In this document: positions 1 through 11,558 of the stretch, one piece after another | How positions within the stretch are numbered: position 1 is the stretch's first letter | Layout: every line of letters begins with the position of its first letter | NCBI RefSeq assembly: GCF_051014685.1 | Contig: NC_135055.1 | Location: 6,250,001 to 6,314,000, forward strand | Direction: 5' to 3' | Length of the DNA stretch: 64,000 bases | Origin: Ptiloglossa arizonensis | Taxonomy: Eukaryota; Arthropoda; Insecta; Hymenoptera; Colletidae | Translations under genes and position numbers: made by a program | The notes under the pieces: generated by a model | What the model saw: only the letters and a program-made list of their open reading frames with translations | Databases searched by the model: none | Told to the model about the DNA's origin: nothing

Positions 1-11
1 TTCAAGCTTTC

Positions 12-129
12 ACGATCTTTAGACCTTGAGAACTGTAGGTCTCGAGGCGTTGTAAATTTAGAATTTAAGGCTTTAGAAGTTTCGTAACATTGAAGTTCAA
101 GATATTAGGAACTTTAGATGTTGAGAACT
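12..129 (+). repeat. Left arm of inverted repeat
   Basis: This is the left arm of the foldback element. It pairs with 951-1068 at roughly 95% identity, counted by eye. Confidence 0.8.
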
Positions 130-950
130 TTTGGGCCCTTGAAAATGTTTCGTGCCCATACTTTGCGAATTTAAGATCTTGGATATTTGAAATTTTTGGA
201 CATTGTCACTTTTCACGTCGAAGATATTACAATTTAACAACTTTCGTCGAAGACTGGGACGATTTTTCATAATTTTACACGCGCAGACTGTTACTGTAAC
301 CGATCGAATATGATGTCCGCCGAGATGGTAAGGGAACAGTCGGGAAGAGGAGCAAAGAACGAGAGAGGAACGACGGAACGGAAAAGTGTCGGAGTGTACA
401 CGCGAGCTAGGCAATAAATCGTACGAGATCGGTGTCCCCCGTCTTATAACACGTACGATGAATATCTATTGTCTCTTTTACTTTCTCCCGCCGGCGACAG
501 AACATCGTGTCTAGGTCTCTCGAGAACAGAAGCAGTGTGCACGTACACGCGGACACCTGTTCGATGGTGTAACTTGATCGATCGCAAAAGAATACCAAAC
601 GAAATTATTATTATTATCAAGCTTTTTTTACCACACATACGTGAAAGTATGGGCACGGATAGAATATATAAAAATAAAATACAACCGAGGTACGTTTGCG
701 CGTAAAAGACAAAGTGCAGCTAAAAATACTCTTATAAAGGCTGACCTCTATTTTCCAGCTTTTTTAAAGATAATAGCTTCCACGTTTGTTAGAAACATAA
801 TAACGATATTTTTTAAAAATAATTCAAAAAATTAAGAAATGATAAATCTGGATAAACAAAGCCGAGAAATAAAAGCTAAAATTGTGTCTTCGTTTCGGTA
901 AATCAAGTGTAGTTAATTTTTAGCGAATAAAAACTCATCTACGTGATGAG

Positions 951-1068
951 TCCTCAACATCTAAAGTTCCTAATATCTTGAACTTCAATGTTACGAAACT
1001 TCTAAAGCCTTAAATTCGAAATTTACAGGGTCTCGAAACCTACAGTTCTCAAGGTCTAAAGATCGTAA
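951..1068 (-). repeat. Right arm of inverted repeat
   Basis: This is the right arm of the foldback element and the reverse complement of 12-129. Confidence 0.8.
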
Positions 1069-3198
1069 GAATTACGTAATTCGTTATACGTAAGAAATAT
1101 TGTATACCGTAGAAGAGAAATTTGTGCTCGATTGGTCGAGGAACATTTCGATTATTATTGCTCGAATTCTCCGTTCGAGGGCGTTCTCCGGATTTTCAAG
1201 GGCTCTCGAAGAAGGCTTTGGGCGACTCGACGGAACGAGAAACGAGGGTAATTGAGAAAATGGAAGGAAAATTTAGTTGCGAGCCTTTCGTGGACAGTAT
1301 TGTTACAAAATAGAGGGTAGTGCATTTGTGTGTTCCGTGGTGGGAGAGCTTCTCGAGATACAGACTTTGAAAGTTGTTCCTGCTTCGCCTCGAAGGCATT
1401 GTTGCAAAGTCGACTCGATATCTCAGCTTCGGTTGGAAGGAACTTCCTGAGTGGCAGGATAAAGGGAAGCTAGACTTTCTTGCTACAACTTTGTCTCTTA
1501 CCTGAAAATCGATTCTTCGAGTAGTAGATACACTATCCTTGTTGAATTCCGATAACAGAAATTTATTCTTTGGCGATGTTCAAGAATTCTGTTGTTTCTG
1601 TTTCATTTCAAGCAGTTTCCTGTATTTTTCATCCATTATATTCTCACAATATCGAATCAACAATATCGTGCTCACATGGACACAAGAATCTGGTTCTGAA
1701 CTCAATCCGAGTAATTGTTCTATAATTGTCAAACATATTTCGAGGGTCATTTTTCGATCGGTCCGAAACCTGTATTTTCACCTTGACATCGCGAGAAAAA
1801 TGATAGATTTATTCATAAAAAGGCGATAACATTAATTTACACGCAACCATTGCAATGTATTTACCTCGTGGTACACATTCCTTTTTAGACTTTCATTTAC
1901 TGGTTTTCAGATTAATATTATGTATCATTGCCAAGGATCAAAATAAAGTGGTTGAAGTTTTTTACGTCAAGTAATAACTTAAGGTTACGTTAGAAACAGT
2001 GCCACGGATGTGGCTCGCATCTTTTGCACAACTCTCTGAATATTTTACTTGTTTATCTGTAATGTACAAGTGCTTACACGTGTGTTTAATTAATATCCAA
2101 ATCTGAATTTCAAGATTAAATTTCTAAATCTCAGTTCTCGAGATTGCATTCGTTTCAAATAAATTTATTCAATAGTAACGAAAAATTGAAACGAAAAAAT
2201 TGATGAAAATTTGATTCAAGAATTTCCTTCATTTAAAAACATATCTTTGGCGCTTAAAACTTGCAAAAATTATAGAGAAAAAGTGGTCAATCTTTTTCAA
2301 CATCTACAATCGATAATCTACCTTCGAACTTGTCACTGCCAGAAAAGGCTCCGTTTATTTTCCAAAAAGTATGTACAAAAATTAAACGAAGCGATAAAAA
2401 AATCAGACAATATCGATTACAACAGCGAACAGGTTTGTACACTAAACGCTCTCTTCGAGATAGTAGTACCACCATTACTAATCGGTTGAAGGGTTAAGAA
2501 AATCACGCTTTCGCTTCTACCTAATAATACCTCCAATTGTCCCTGTCTAAGTGTCTCTGCGTCGCAACGTTCGCGCCGTGGTCTTTGACGGTGTCCAATC
2601 TCGTTAATTGCGTTCTCGAATATCCCCCCACCGAGAAAGTGGCGTGTTGCCGCAATTAACTGTAAAATCATCGTCTCGCTAGCCAGATGGCAAGAACGAT
2701 ACGTCCCGAACAGCGAAGCGGCGGCTGATCAGTGAAAGTGCCACACGGCCAGGCGGTCGGCGCGCTCGTTTTGAAAATCGAATCGACCCAATTCGATGCA
2801 CTCACAACGCGCCGTTACGTCGTCGTCTGTCGACTAATATAATCGAGACGTCGCCAGGACAGAGGCTAATCGCACGTTAAAAGCCAAGGCCAACGTTGGA
2901 TCCAGCTGATACGAGGCTGGTCTCGCACAATGCCACATAGAAACATTTTTACGCGTTTATTTTTCCGTCACGGTTTCCTTAAGTGGGTTACGCGTCCTTT
3001 TTCTCGTTCCAGTCGTCTACTCGTCCGATTGATCGAGCCACAGTCGCTGGAAACCGATTATTCTCCGTCGAGACCGAACGTTTACGATGCAATTAACGTT
3101 CGAAGAGAATGATCGCGACCTTGAATGCATTTTGTCGCGGAGTGTCTTTGGCAATAGGTTTGTCTCCTCAAAGTAGGTTTCCCACAGGTCAGATCGTT
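1069..3198. other. Unique sequence, no gene recognised
   Basis: Bases 1069-2490 are AT-rich with only short open frames that resemble nothing I know. Bases 2550-3130 form a CpG-containing block of more balanced composition. I see no repeat, RNA gene, or convincing exon with splice sites. Confidence 0.6.
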
Positions 3199-4095
3199 TA
3201 TTATGGAGTTCTCCGAGAGTTTCGAGTGAAACACAGAGTATGTATAGTCGAGAGCTGGAAAGAATGCATTTGAATGAAATTCAGATTCAGCGATCGGAAT
3301 ATTTTGATAGTGTTTTCTCTAAAGAGAACGATAAACGTTCGATAGATCGTTCATTATAGTGTTCCTTGAGAATGTTAAGTGAAATACGGAGTATGTATAG
3401 TCGAGAGCTGGAAAGAATGCATTTGGATAAAATTCAGATTCAGCAATCGGAATATTTTGGGAAAAGTTGCTTTACTATTGCTTAGAATTTAATATTGTAT
3501 GAACTAATGGTTGATAGTGTTTTCTCTAAAGAGAACGATAGATCGTTCATTATAGTGTTCCTTGAGAATGTTAAGTGAAATACGGAGTATGTATAGTCGA
3601 GAGCTGGAAAGAATGCATTTGAATAAAATTCAGATTCAGCGATCAGAATTTTTTGGGAAAAGTTACTTTACTATTAGTCAGAATGTAGTATTTTATGAAC
3701 CGATAGTGTTTTCTCTAAAGAGAACGATAGATCGTTCATTATAGTGTTCCTTGAGAACGTTAAGTGAAATACGGAGTATGTATAGTCGAGAGCTGGAAAG
3801 AATGCATTTGGATAAAATTCAGATTCAGCGATCGGAATATTTTGGGAAAAGTTGCTTTACTATTGCTTAGAATTCAGTATTTTATGAACTAATGACCGAT
3901 AGTGTTTTCTCTAAAGAGAACGAAAGACGTTCGATAGATCGTTCATTATAGTGTTCCTTGAGAACGTTAAGTGAAATACCGAATATGTATAGTCGAGAGC
4001 TGGAAAGAATGCATTTGGATGAAATTCAGATTCAGCGATCGGAATTTTTTGGGAAAAGTTATCTTACTATTGGCTAAAATTTAGTATCGCATGAA
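3199..4095. repeat. Tandem array, ~190-bp period, five copies
   Basis: A unit containing GAGAGCTGGAAAGAATGCAT recurs with its anchor TGTATAG at 3241, 3394, 3590, 3780 and 3986, giving spacings of 153, 196, 190 and 206 bp. Copies differ by small indels, for example in the stretch between the GGAATATTTT motif and TTTTCTCTAAAGAGAACGA. The edges are degenerate. The short open frames inside are by-products of the repeat. Confidence 0.9.
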
Positions 4096-5896
4096 TTAAC
4101 GAGCGATGGCATACTATTGTGAAAATCATTCAAAGAATTTTTTATAGCTCCTTACAGTACATAGGTAAGCAGACGAGAAAAGTGTGCTAATGTCAAGAAT
4201 ATAAAGAATAGATGGAGATTAGATAAAAGTCAAAGATATAAAATTAGTCAATATTTATAATTCTTGTTTATTAAAATCAAAATTTCTCTCTTAGGATATT
4301 CTCTTTCACGAACCTCGATAGTTGTACAGAAATAGAACCGAAAGTGGGCAATTATCGAAGCAACCGATGCAGTGCGAAGTATCCCCACTTTTACGATATA
4401 TCGTCACTACTCGTGGCTACTATTCACTGCTAAGCAACTACCGTTCCCTCCACTCGTCGATGCAAGTGACGCGTCGAGCGTGCATGTATCGAGGTTTTGC
4501 TGTACCCGAGAACAAGCGTGACCCTTCATTCTTTTTACAACTGGTGAATGAATTTCTTCCGTTTCTCAAGACATTGTCAACCGACTTTTCGCGTAGTTTC
4601 GTCCTGTCTCACGATCGATCTAGTTTTCTAAATTTCAACCGGGTCGCCGCGAGATCCTTTTGTTCGCAAGAGAAAGAGACGCGCGCAACCTGCCGCGGGA
4701 GCGAAAACGAACAGGAGATCGAGATATCCCAGGTGTCCCGATTAAATCGCGCCGTTGGTCGCGGATATCGCGCTCGAGCGATCCGAGTTCGCTCTCATCG
4801 AAAGTCACAGGTGTTAATTTCATCGGGAACCATGATGAGATGGTGGATAGATCGTTAGACAGGCCCCGAACGTCTATGCAGTGGATTCTTGGGATTCAGA
4901 GTGAAAATTTGAACAAGTGATTCGTCATTATTTTCAACAATTTTTCTTCCACGATCCATTGTTACATATTGTTAACAATGCATCGAGTATGACTAGAGGC
5001 GATGTTCTTCGTATGGTAGTCATTCACCAATGACCCATTTTTTGCCCTACTACCTTACAAGCCTTCGAACACAGTATTACTTTTATTTGGAAAAGTTTGC
5101 AAACACTTTGTTGAATTTCAAATTTCTACAGAGACGAGGAAAGTGGATGACTGTTACAAGTCTGCACAACAGAGCTTCGGAAAGAGTATAATTGTTATTT
5201 CGAACACTTTACAATATTTTTTCAAAACGTAAAAGTCGTACAGACACAAAGAAAACGAGCGGTTACTGAACATATTTTACTATCGTTTGTAATTGAAAAA
5301 TTACACAGGCACAAAATTGGTGGCTCGCGTACAAGGGGTGTCCCTCGTTTAAAGTCAAAAGTAGTTTCTTACGGTATACAGTGTACAGTGTACATCTGAA
5401 ATTAGAACATTCGTGCAAAATATGATCAAAATTGGCCTCGACAGCTCGCAATCTTCCCTTGTCAGTGCAAATTACACATCTTCCATCGACAGCCACTTGT
5501 TTTAAACGATCGTTTCGAGTAAACGATCCGTGAACCATTATCCGGTTACCTCGTCATCGGATTTGTTCATAGAACGGCAAAGTTACACATTTTTGGGGGT
5601 TTCGTTCCGCTGTCCTCTAGAAGAGCGAGCCAAGCGGTCGCCTAACCGTCGCCATTTTGCTCCAGTTTCGAGGCTCGCCAGATGTGCCGATTCGGAACAA
5701 ATTAGAGCCGCTTTTGCTCGCGATGAATTTCTGATTCTCTCTTTCTCCTGGCCGTTAGACCGTTTCGCTCGTCACGGTCCCCGGACCACAAAAGATTTGT
5801 CCTCTATATACCGCGGCCCCAGACTCGCCTCGGTTGACCCAAAATCGCTGGCCGATCGTCAGCGAATTCGCTAATGCCCCGGCCGATTCGCGAACG
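4096..5896. other. Unique sequence, no gene recognised
   Basis: The stretch is AT-rich at the left, with CpG-containing patches at 4640-4860 and 5540-5890. The longest open frame (4322-4858, plus) opens at TTG, matches no family I recognise, and has no ATG near its start. Nothing else is supported. Confidence 0.55.
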
Positions 5897-5967
5897 TGCG
5901 CGCGCGGGCGCGGGCGCGGGCGCAGGCGCGGGAGCGGGCGCGGGCGCGGGCGCGCACGCGCGTGCGC
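5897..5967. repeat. GC-only minisatellite, GGGCGC-type hexamer
   Basis: About 70 bp consist almost entirely of G and C in a GGGCGC/CGGGCG hexamer pattern, ending in alternating CG-CA steps. Such alternating purine-pyrimidine GC sequence can adopt Z-DNA and is prone to length variation. It lies at the right end of a CpG-rich patch. Confidence 0.9.
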
Positions 5968-6174
5968 TTTCTCGCGTCTCGATTAGCGCGATTCGAGGGA
6001 AGAGAAGCAGCGGCGCGTGAAGGATGCCTGGAATTGTATCGGCGCCGATGACGAGGCGTTTTCTGCGCGGATGTGAAACGCGTGAAACGCTTCTACGAGC
6101 CGGCTGGATGCGTTGTTGTCGTTTGACGGTGAGTATCGTCCCGATGGCGGAGGATTTTTCTACGCGGTGAATTA

Positions 6175-6800
6175 GGAAACGGGTCTCGAGACGGGAAAAT
6201 AAACGAGAATCCCATGGTAAATCGGACGATTTTTTTTCGATTATTTTTCAGTATTTTTCACGCGCTCGCTCGCCACTTTTGTATTAGAAGACGTTATAAT
6301 TATGAAGAAAGGAAGACGATATTTTTGTACACGGTGACGTGAGAAAAGGATTTTGAAAATTATGTTTTCTTACGTAATAAATGAAGAAAAGGTCCTCGGG
6401 ACGAGAAAGTAAGAGAGAATCGCGAAATAAATCGAATAATTTTTTTTATTAATTATTATGGAGAAGGGCGGATGATATTTTTGTACGCAGTGGCTTGACA
6501 AAAGGATCTCGAGATGAGAAAATAAGCGAAAATTGCGAAATAAATCGGATAATTTTTGTATCAATTATTATGGAAAATGGCAGATATTTTCATACATAGT
6601 GGTGTGACAAAAGGATTTCGAAGATGATATTTTCCTATGTAATAAATTAAGAAAAGAATCTCGAGATGAGAAAATAAGTAGAATCGCAAAGTAAATCGAA
6701 TGATTTTTTTTATTATTTATTACGACAAAGAGAAGATGATATTTGAATAGATAGTGACGCGATAAAAAGATTTTGATTTTTCCATTATATTCGAAAGACG
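6175..6800. repeat. Degenerate tandem repeat, four copies
   Basis: A unit recurs with anchors TCTCGAGA..GAAAATAAG at 6184, 6393, 6507 and 6659, followed by AATCG.ATAATTTTTTT and GATGATATTTTTGTA. The spacing is irregular (209, 114 and 152 bp) and the copies are diverged, which suggests an old array. Confidence 0.7.
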
Positions 6801-6849
6801 ATAGAATGGTATAGTTTTCGAACACTTTGTTCGTGTTGTGAAATCCATA

Positions 6850-7160
6850 GTGTAGCATTTTCTTTTTGTTGTATAGAATAAGAAAGATGGTGGTCTATTT
6901 TTAAGGGACACCGTGTATATTGATATGCTATATGTAGGTCTTCTGGCGAGGGAATGTTACTCGCCAGTGAAGCAGGTTTTCTTTCCGTTGTTTCAAGTAT
7001 CGGAGATAAGTGGCCTGTTTTTAGCGAGACACACTATATATATATATATTGTGACACGTCATAGGGTTTGTCTTTAGTAATGGTTCTTCTATTATTTTAA
7101 ATATCTAAGACAATCTGGTGACACGTTTCTTGTAGAACACACTATATTTTTCCAAACAAG
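6850..7160. repeat. Degenerate tandem repeat, ~110 bp, three copies
   Basis: Three diverged units end in a GGGACACC, GAGACACAC or GAACACAC motif at about 6905, 7026 and 7134, each followed by a TATA-rich stretch. Within the second unit, 6943-6967 forms a perfect 8-bp hairpin (CTGGCGAG/CTCGCCAG, 9-nt loop). Confidence 0.55.
6943..6967. repeat. Perfect 8-bp stem-loop
   Basis: CTGGCGAG at 6943-6950 pairs with CTCGCCAG at 6960-6967 around a 9-nt loop. No function is assigned. Confidence 0.7.
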
Positions 7161-8706
7161 ACCTAAAATCGTAAATTGTTAAGCAGTGTTCATTTCACGT
7201 ATTTTGTATCTTAATAATAGTTGTTCTTTTTTCGATAATAAAGTTTTCTACTAGAACAAATTTATTCCACAATCTCAATTTATTTTCTTATGTGGAATCA
7301 TTCCTCTGGGTATCATCCTATATTTTAATATTATTAGTAGTATACCTAATATCCAAAATATATTAGGTATATTATATACCTAAGCTTATATATATTCCTA
7401 TACAGAGTGTTTCACTTAAACAAGATCACAAAAAAACGATTCGTATTTATTATTGTATAAAAACATTTTAGAACGAAGTTACACTATTTCAAAGGGCACA
7501 TGTAACGGTGGAATGAATTTCTTTTTAGAGACATTTTTTAATGAAATTTCAAGGTCATAGGTGTTTTGCAACGATTCCATTTACCAAGGTACTTTGTATA
7601 TTAGCTTGTTCGATCAGTTTTGTTGTTTTTTCCATTGTGAAAAAATACTATGACAGTTGAACTTTGACACAACCGTGAATATACAAACGAGTCGACAGAT
7701 CTGCACGAAACTTCACACATGTTCATCGAACAGTAGTACCATCTTTAGAAAAATAAAACTTAGCTCCATTTCCTATCGAACGAAAAAACTTAAGCAACCC
7801 ATTATACATTGTCTCTAGCGATCAGGGAACGTTCACAAAGCCTACTTGAACATTTCCGATCCATCGATTCTACTTCGAGTGACATTCCGATGAAAGTAGG
7901 TGACTCCTAATTTTAAGGAGTCCAACGTCCCGAAATAGTACGATATAAGTAACCAACGAATCGATAACCTCTCTCCTGCACCATTTTGCTATCGGAGCAA
8001 ATTGGATCGACTGTTCAGTAACTCTTTCGAAATTGTTCCAATTGCAAACTAAAACATCGGTATACATTTTAAATCCATTTGTTCGCCTCTAATATTTCGT
8101 GTACGTATTTTTAAATATTATCCGTGGTGAAATTTGAATCCGGAGCCTTGTAATTTACCTCGACGCGATGTGACGGGAGTCACTGCACCAAATTAGGCGG
8201 CAAAAGGTTCAAGCAACGCGAACAACGCCGAAAGAAAAACGACCAAGATGGATCTCGTGGACCTGTAAAGGGCGACGTTCGGCTTCTTTGATTATGTGAT
8301 TATTCGAGCTATTATTAACGTAATCAGCGTTGTTCCGTCGTAGTAAATGGGGGGATGCATCGCGAATCTGGTTTGAGACGCATCGCTGGAATTATTGTGG
8401 GATACATACATAGTAGCATCGTCAATTACGGCAAACAGCGAAACCATCCGCGGGGAATCGGGCGAAATTACAGGCGGCGGTGATTCGATTTCTCGATCGG
8501 AAATGACGGGGCCAGGGGTTCTTGCGGAAACATCCGGGGAGAGATTGAGATCGTTGCCGCGACGGAACCTCGAATTTCAATGTTCAGTTTTCGTTCGATT
8601 CTTTCTTCCATCTTAACGTACTGAATAGTGGACCAGTTGCCAGAGCCAAGTTAATTCTTCAAAGTAACAATTAGGAGCGATTATTTCATTTTACCGGACG
8701 TGAACA
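7161..8706. other. AT-rich spacer then mixed block, no gene
   Basis: Bases 7161-8140 are AT-rich. Bases 8140-8640 are more balanced and CpG-containing. At 7403-7413 the sequence CAGAGTGTTTC resembles the AGGGTGT-type ends of degraded arthropod repeats, but no partner end was found. No supported gene. Confidence 0.5.
7341..7371. repeat. 12-bp perfect inverted repeat
   Basis: TATACCTAATAT (7341-7352) pairs with ATATTAGGTATA (7360-7371) around the loop CCAAAAT. A further TATACCTAAG follows at about 7376, so the motif is locally repeated. Confidence 0.8.
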
Positions 8707-9870
8707 CGGAAAGGAAATTTTATAATTAATTCTATCGATTGTATCCAATTTTTGGACGAACCTCTACAATATTTACCAATGCCAGATTCGTTTGTACTTA
8801 CAAATGATTATTTAATACGGAAAGGAAATTTTATAATTAATTCTATCGATTGTATTGAATTTTTGGACGAACCTCTACAATATTTACTAATGCCAGATTC
8901 GTTTGTACTTACAAATGATTATTTAATACGGAAAGGAAATTTTATAATTAATTCTATCGATTGTATCCAACTTTTGGACGAACCTCTACAATATTTACTA
9001 ATGCCAGATTCGTTTGTAATTACAAATGATTATTTAAGACGGAAAGGAAATTTTATAATTAATTCTATGGATTATATCCAATTTTTGGACGAACCTCTAC
9101 AATATTTACCAATGCCAGATTCGTTTGTACTTACAAATGATTATTTAATACGGAAAGGAAATTTTATAATTAATTTTATCGATTGTATCCAACTTTTGGA
9201 CGAACCTCTACAATATTTACTAATGCCAGATTCGTTTGTAATTAAAAATGATTATTTAATACGGAAAGGAAATTTTATAATTAATTCTATGGATTATATC
9301 CAATTTTTGGACGAACCTCTACAATATTTACTAATGCCAGATTCGTTTGTAATTAAAAATGATTATTTAAGACGGAAAGGAAATTTTATAATTAATTCTA
9401 TGGATTATATCCAATTTTTGGACGAACCTCTACAATATTTACTAATGCCAGATTCGTTTGTAATTACAAATGATTATTTAATACGGAAAGGAAATTTTAT
9501 AATTAATTCTGTCGATTGTATTGAATTTTTGGACGAACCTCTACAATATTTACTAATGCCAGATTCGTTTGTAATTAAAAATGATTATTTAATACAGAAA
9601 GGAAATTTTATAATTAATTCTATGGATTATATCCAATTTTTGGACGAACCTCTACAATATTTACCAATGCCAGATTCGTTTGTAATTAATTAAAAATGAT
9701 TATTTAATACGGAAAGGAAATTTTATAATTAATTCTATCGATTGTATTGAATTTTTGGACGAACCTCTACAATATTTACTAACGCCAGATTCGTTCGTAA
9801 TTATGAATGAATATTTAACACGAGAAGGAAAACCTATAATTAGTTCAATCGATTATATCCAATTTTCAAA
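8707..9870. repeat. 111-bp tandem array with long open frame
   Basis: GGACGAACCTCTAC recurs at 8754, 8865, 8976, 9087, 9198, 9309, 9420, 9531, 9642 and 9757. The spacing is exactly 111 bp until a 4-bp insertion in the ninth copy makes the last step 115. The tenth copy is diverged and the array fades by 9870. Because 111 is divisible by three, one frame stays open for 313 codons (8752-9693), reading DEPLQYL.MPDSFV per unit. That frame has an in-frame TGA at 8701 and opens at TTG, and nearly all differences between copies change the amino acid. I therefore read it as non-coding satellite DNA. Confidence 0.92.
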
Positions 9871-11399
9871 CGAATTTCGTATTATTTATTTGCCGGTATT
9901 ATGCAAATAATCTGTGGCTCAGAATATTTCACAAAATGATGCTTTATCGGAAATTTATCATTCCATTTACTGCAGTTTATCTGGGTTATTACGAGAACTG
10001 CATTGCATCCGATTGAAATATTATAGAAATGTTGATTTCCATCAAAATTAAATTTTTTAAATAATTTCTCTCGTAAAAAGTCAATTAGATAGCACCGACA
10101 GGCATGAAAAATATTTACGGATAGAAAAATGTTTGACAAGTGAACCATACAAGATGTAATACTAAACGCAATCGACTTAGATTATTCTGCTCTTAATGGC
10201 CCGATCGAAATATTGTTATTTAATATAACACGATTCACAGAAACTTCTAAGACGTTTAAAGTCTATATTTTGTCAACTTTTCCCTAGAGTGTTCAAGGTC
10301 GCCTACAATCTCCCACAGATAAATCTATAATTTATTCACAAGTCCAGCCTGTATAATCCAGTTTGAAAAGAAAGAAAAAAACATTCCATTAATACTAAAT
10401 CTTCACTGGAGAACGACTCGGTACCGATACTCAGAATCGATTTTTAATAAAAAGAAAAATTTCAACAAGTCCACGTACAGATCTCTGCAGATAAACTAAT
10501 CGGTATTGTTTATGTCTCGGCGATGGTAGTTCTGTTTCACGTTATCGTTGAAACGTTTCAAAAAAAAATACAAAAAAAAAAAAAATAAATGTTTACCCGA
10601 TGCACAAATGGGTTAATTAGACCGGCCGGAATGAGTCCTCGTCGTCTCGCGCCAGCAGCTCCGCCCTTAAATCCGCATATTCCTGTCGCGGGTATCGATT
10701 TTTCTGTCAACGCTGGATTGGAATAAGCGATCTCCGATACGCCCATTAGCGATCGTGACCCTGTTTCCCGTGGCAACTGGAGCCCCGCTGAAATTTATCG
10801 AACCATCCGCTCGCGAAACTGCGTACGCTCCTCTCTCGACAGTTCTGATAAATGGAACCGCGGATGACATTGTCGGATCGAATCGTATAATCATGGCGGC
10901 GCGAAATATGGGAAATAGGTGAAACGCGCCAGCCAGTGTTCTTTGAACCGAAAGCGTGACTTCGCGAGCCTCTGAGAAACTAAACGATCGATAATCCTTT
11001 GCCAATGGTCGTTGGAATTGTTCTTAAATAACGCCACGAGGAATTGTTCATTAATCGATTTGACAGAACCGAGAGGAACCGAACCGGAGGAACTCACGGT
11101 TCGAAATAAATATAGTTCGAACTCTTATAAAAATAGATTGTTGTGTAAGTATTTCGATCGTGCACGAGGGATAATTAAACGCTCGTAGTATCTTGATTGT
11201 GTATCGATAGCGTGATTAATGGTAATTAAACGCTTAAAAGAGACAGTGAAATGTAAATGACAAATAGTGTCCGTATTGTATAAATTGAATTCTAAATTTA
11301 ACCTCTTCAGGGGCGAATTGTGGCTAATTATTTCGATCGGTGTTCGTTCGAAATTACAGTGTTCCTATTTATGTTTGAAATTATTTTAAAGATGGTAGA
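9871..11399. other. Spacer with CpG-containing block
   Basis: Bases 9871-10590 are AT-rich and end in an A-rich run (10559-10588). Bases 10600-11110 are balanced and CpG-containing. Bases 11110-11399 are AT-rich. I recognise no gene or RNA here. Confidence 0.5.
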
Positions 11400-11558
11400 G
11401 AAGTATTAAGGAACCAGTCTCTTTGAAGAGGTTACGTAAAAAGGTTTTGTTAGCTATTACTAAGAGACCAGACTGCTCGAAGAAGTTAAGTAAGAATGCT
11501 TAAATACTATTAGAAAATCCGAATTCTCGAAGAGCTTGAATAAAAATGCTAAAATATT

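Larger units (their letters stand above)
12..1068. mobile_element. Foldback element with ~118-bp inverted arms
   Basis: Bases 12-129 and 951-1068 are reverse complements of each other with about six mismatches in 118 positions. The similarity stops abruptly at both outer edges, near 11 and 1069, as expected for a discrete element. The ~820-bp interior (130-950) is AT-rich and has no transposase-like frame. A perfect 7-bp hairpin (933-951, loop TACGT) sits just inside the right arm. The arms are built from a degenerate motif resembling CTTTAGA..TTGAGAACT. I infer a non-autonomous foldback/MITE-like element, or an inverted duplication of a local repeat. No clear target-site duplication is visible, so the superfamily is unknown. 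Confidence 0.72.

Noticed and set aside
940..1006. Hammerhead-like TGATGAGTCC followed downstream by CGAAAC
   Set aside because: The first core base is G instead of the invariant C, and TGATGAG is explained by the perfect 7-bp hairpin 933-951. Helices I and III cannot be built.
8752..9693. 313-codon repetitive protein
   Set aside because: It opens at TTG directly after an in-frame stop, variation between copies is almost wholly non-synonymous, and it ends at a 4-bp insertion while the DNA repeat continues.
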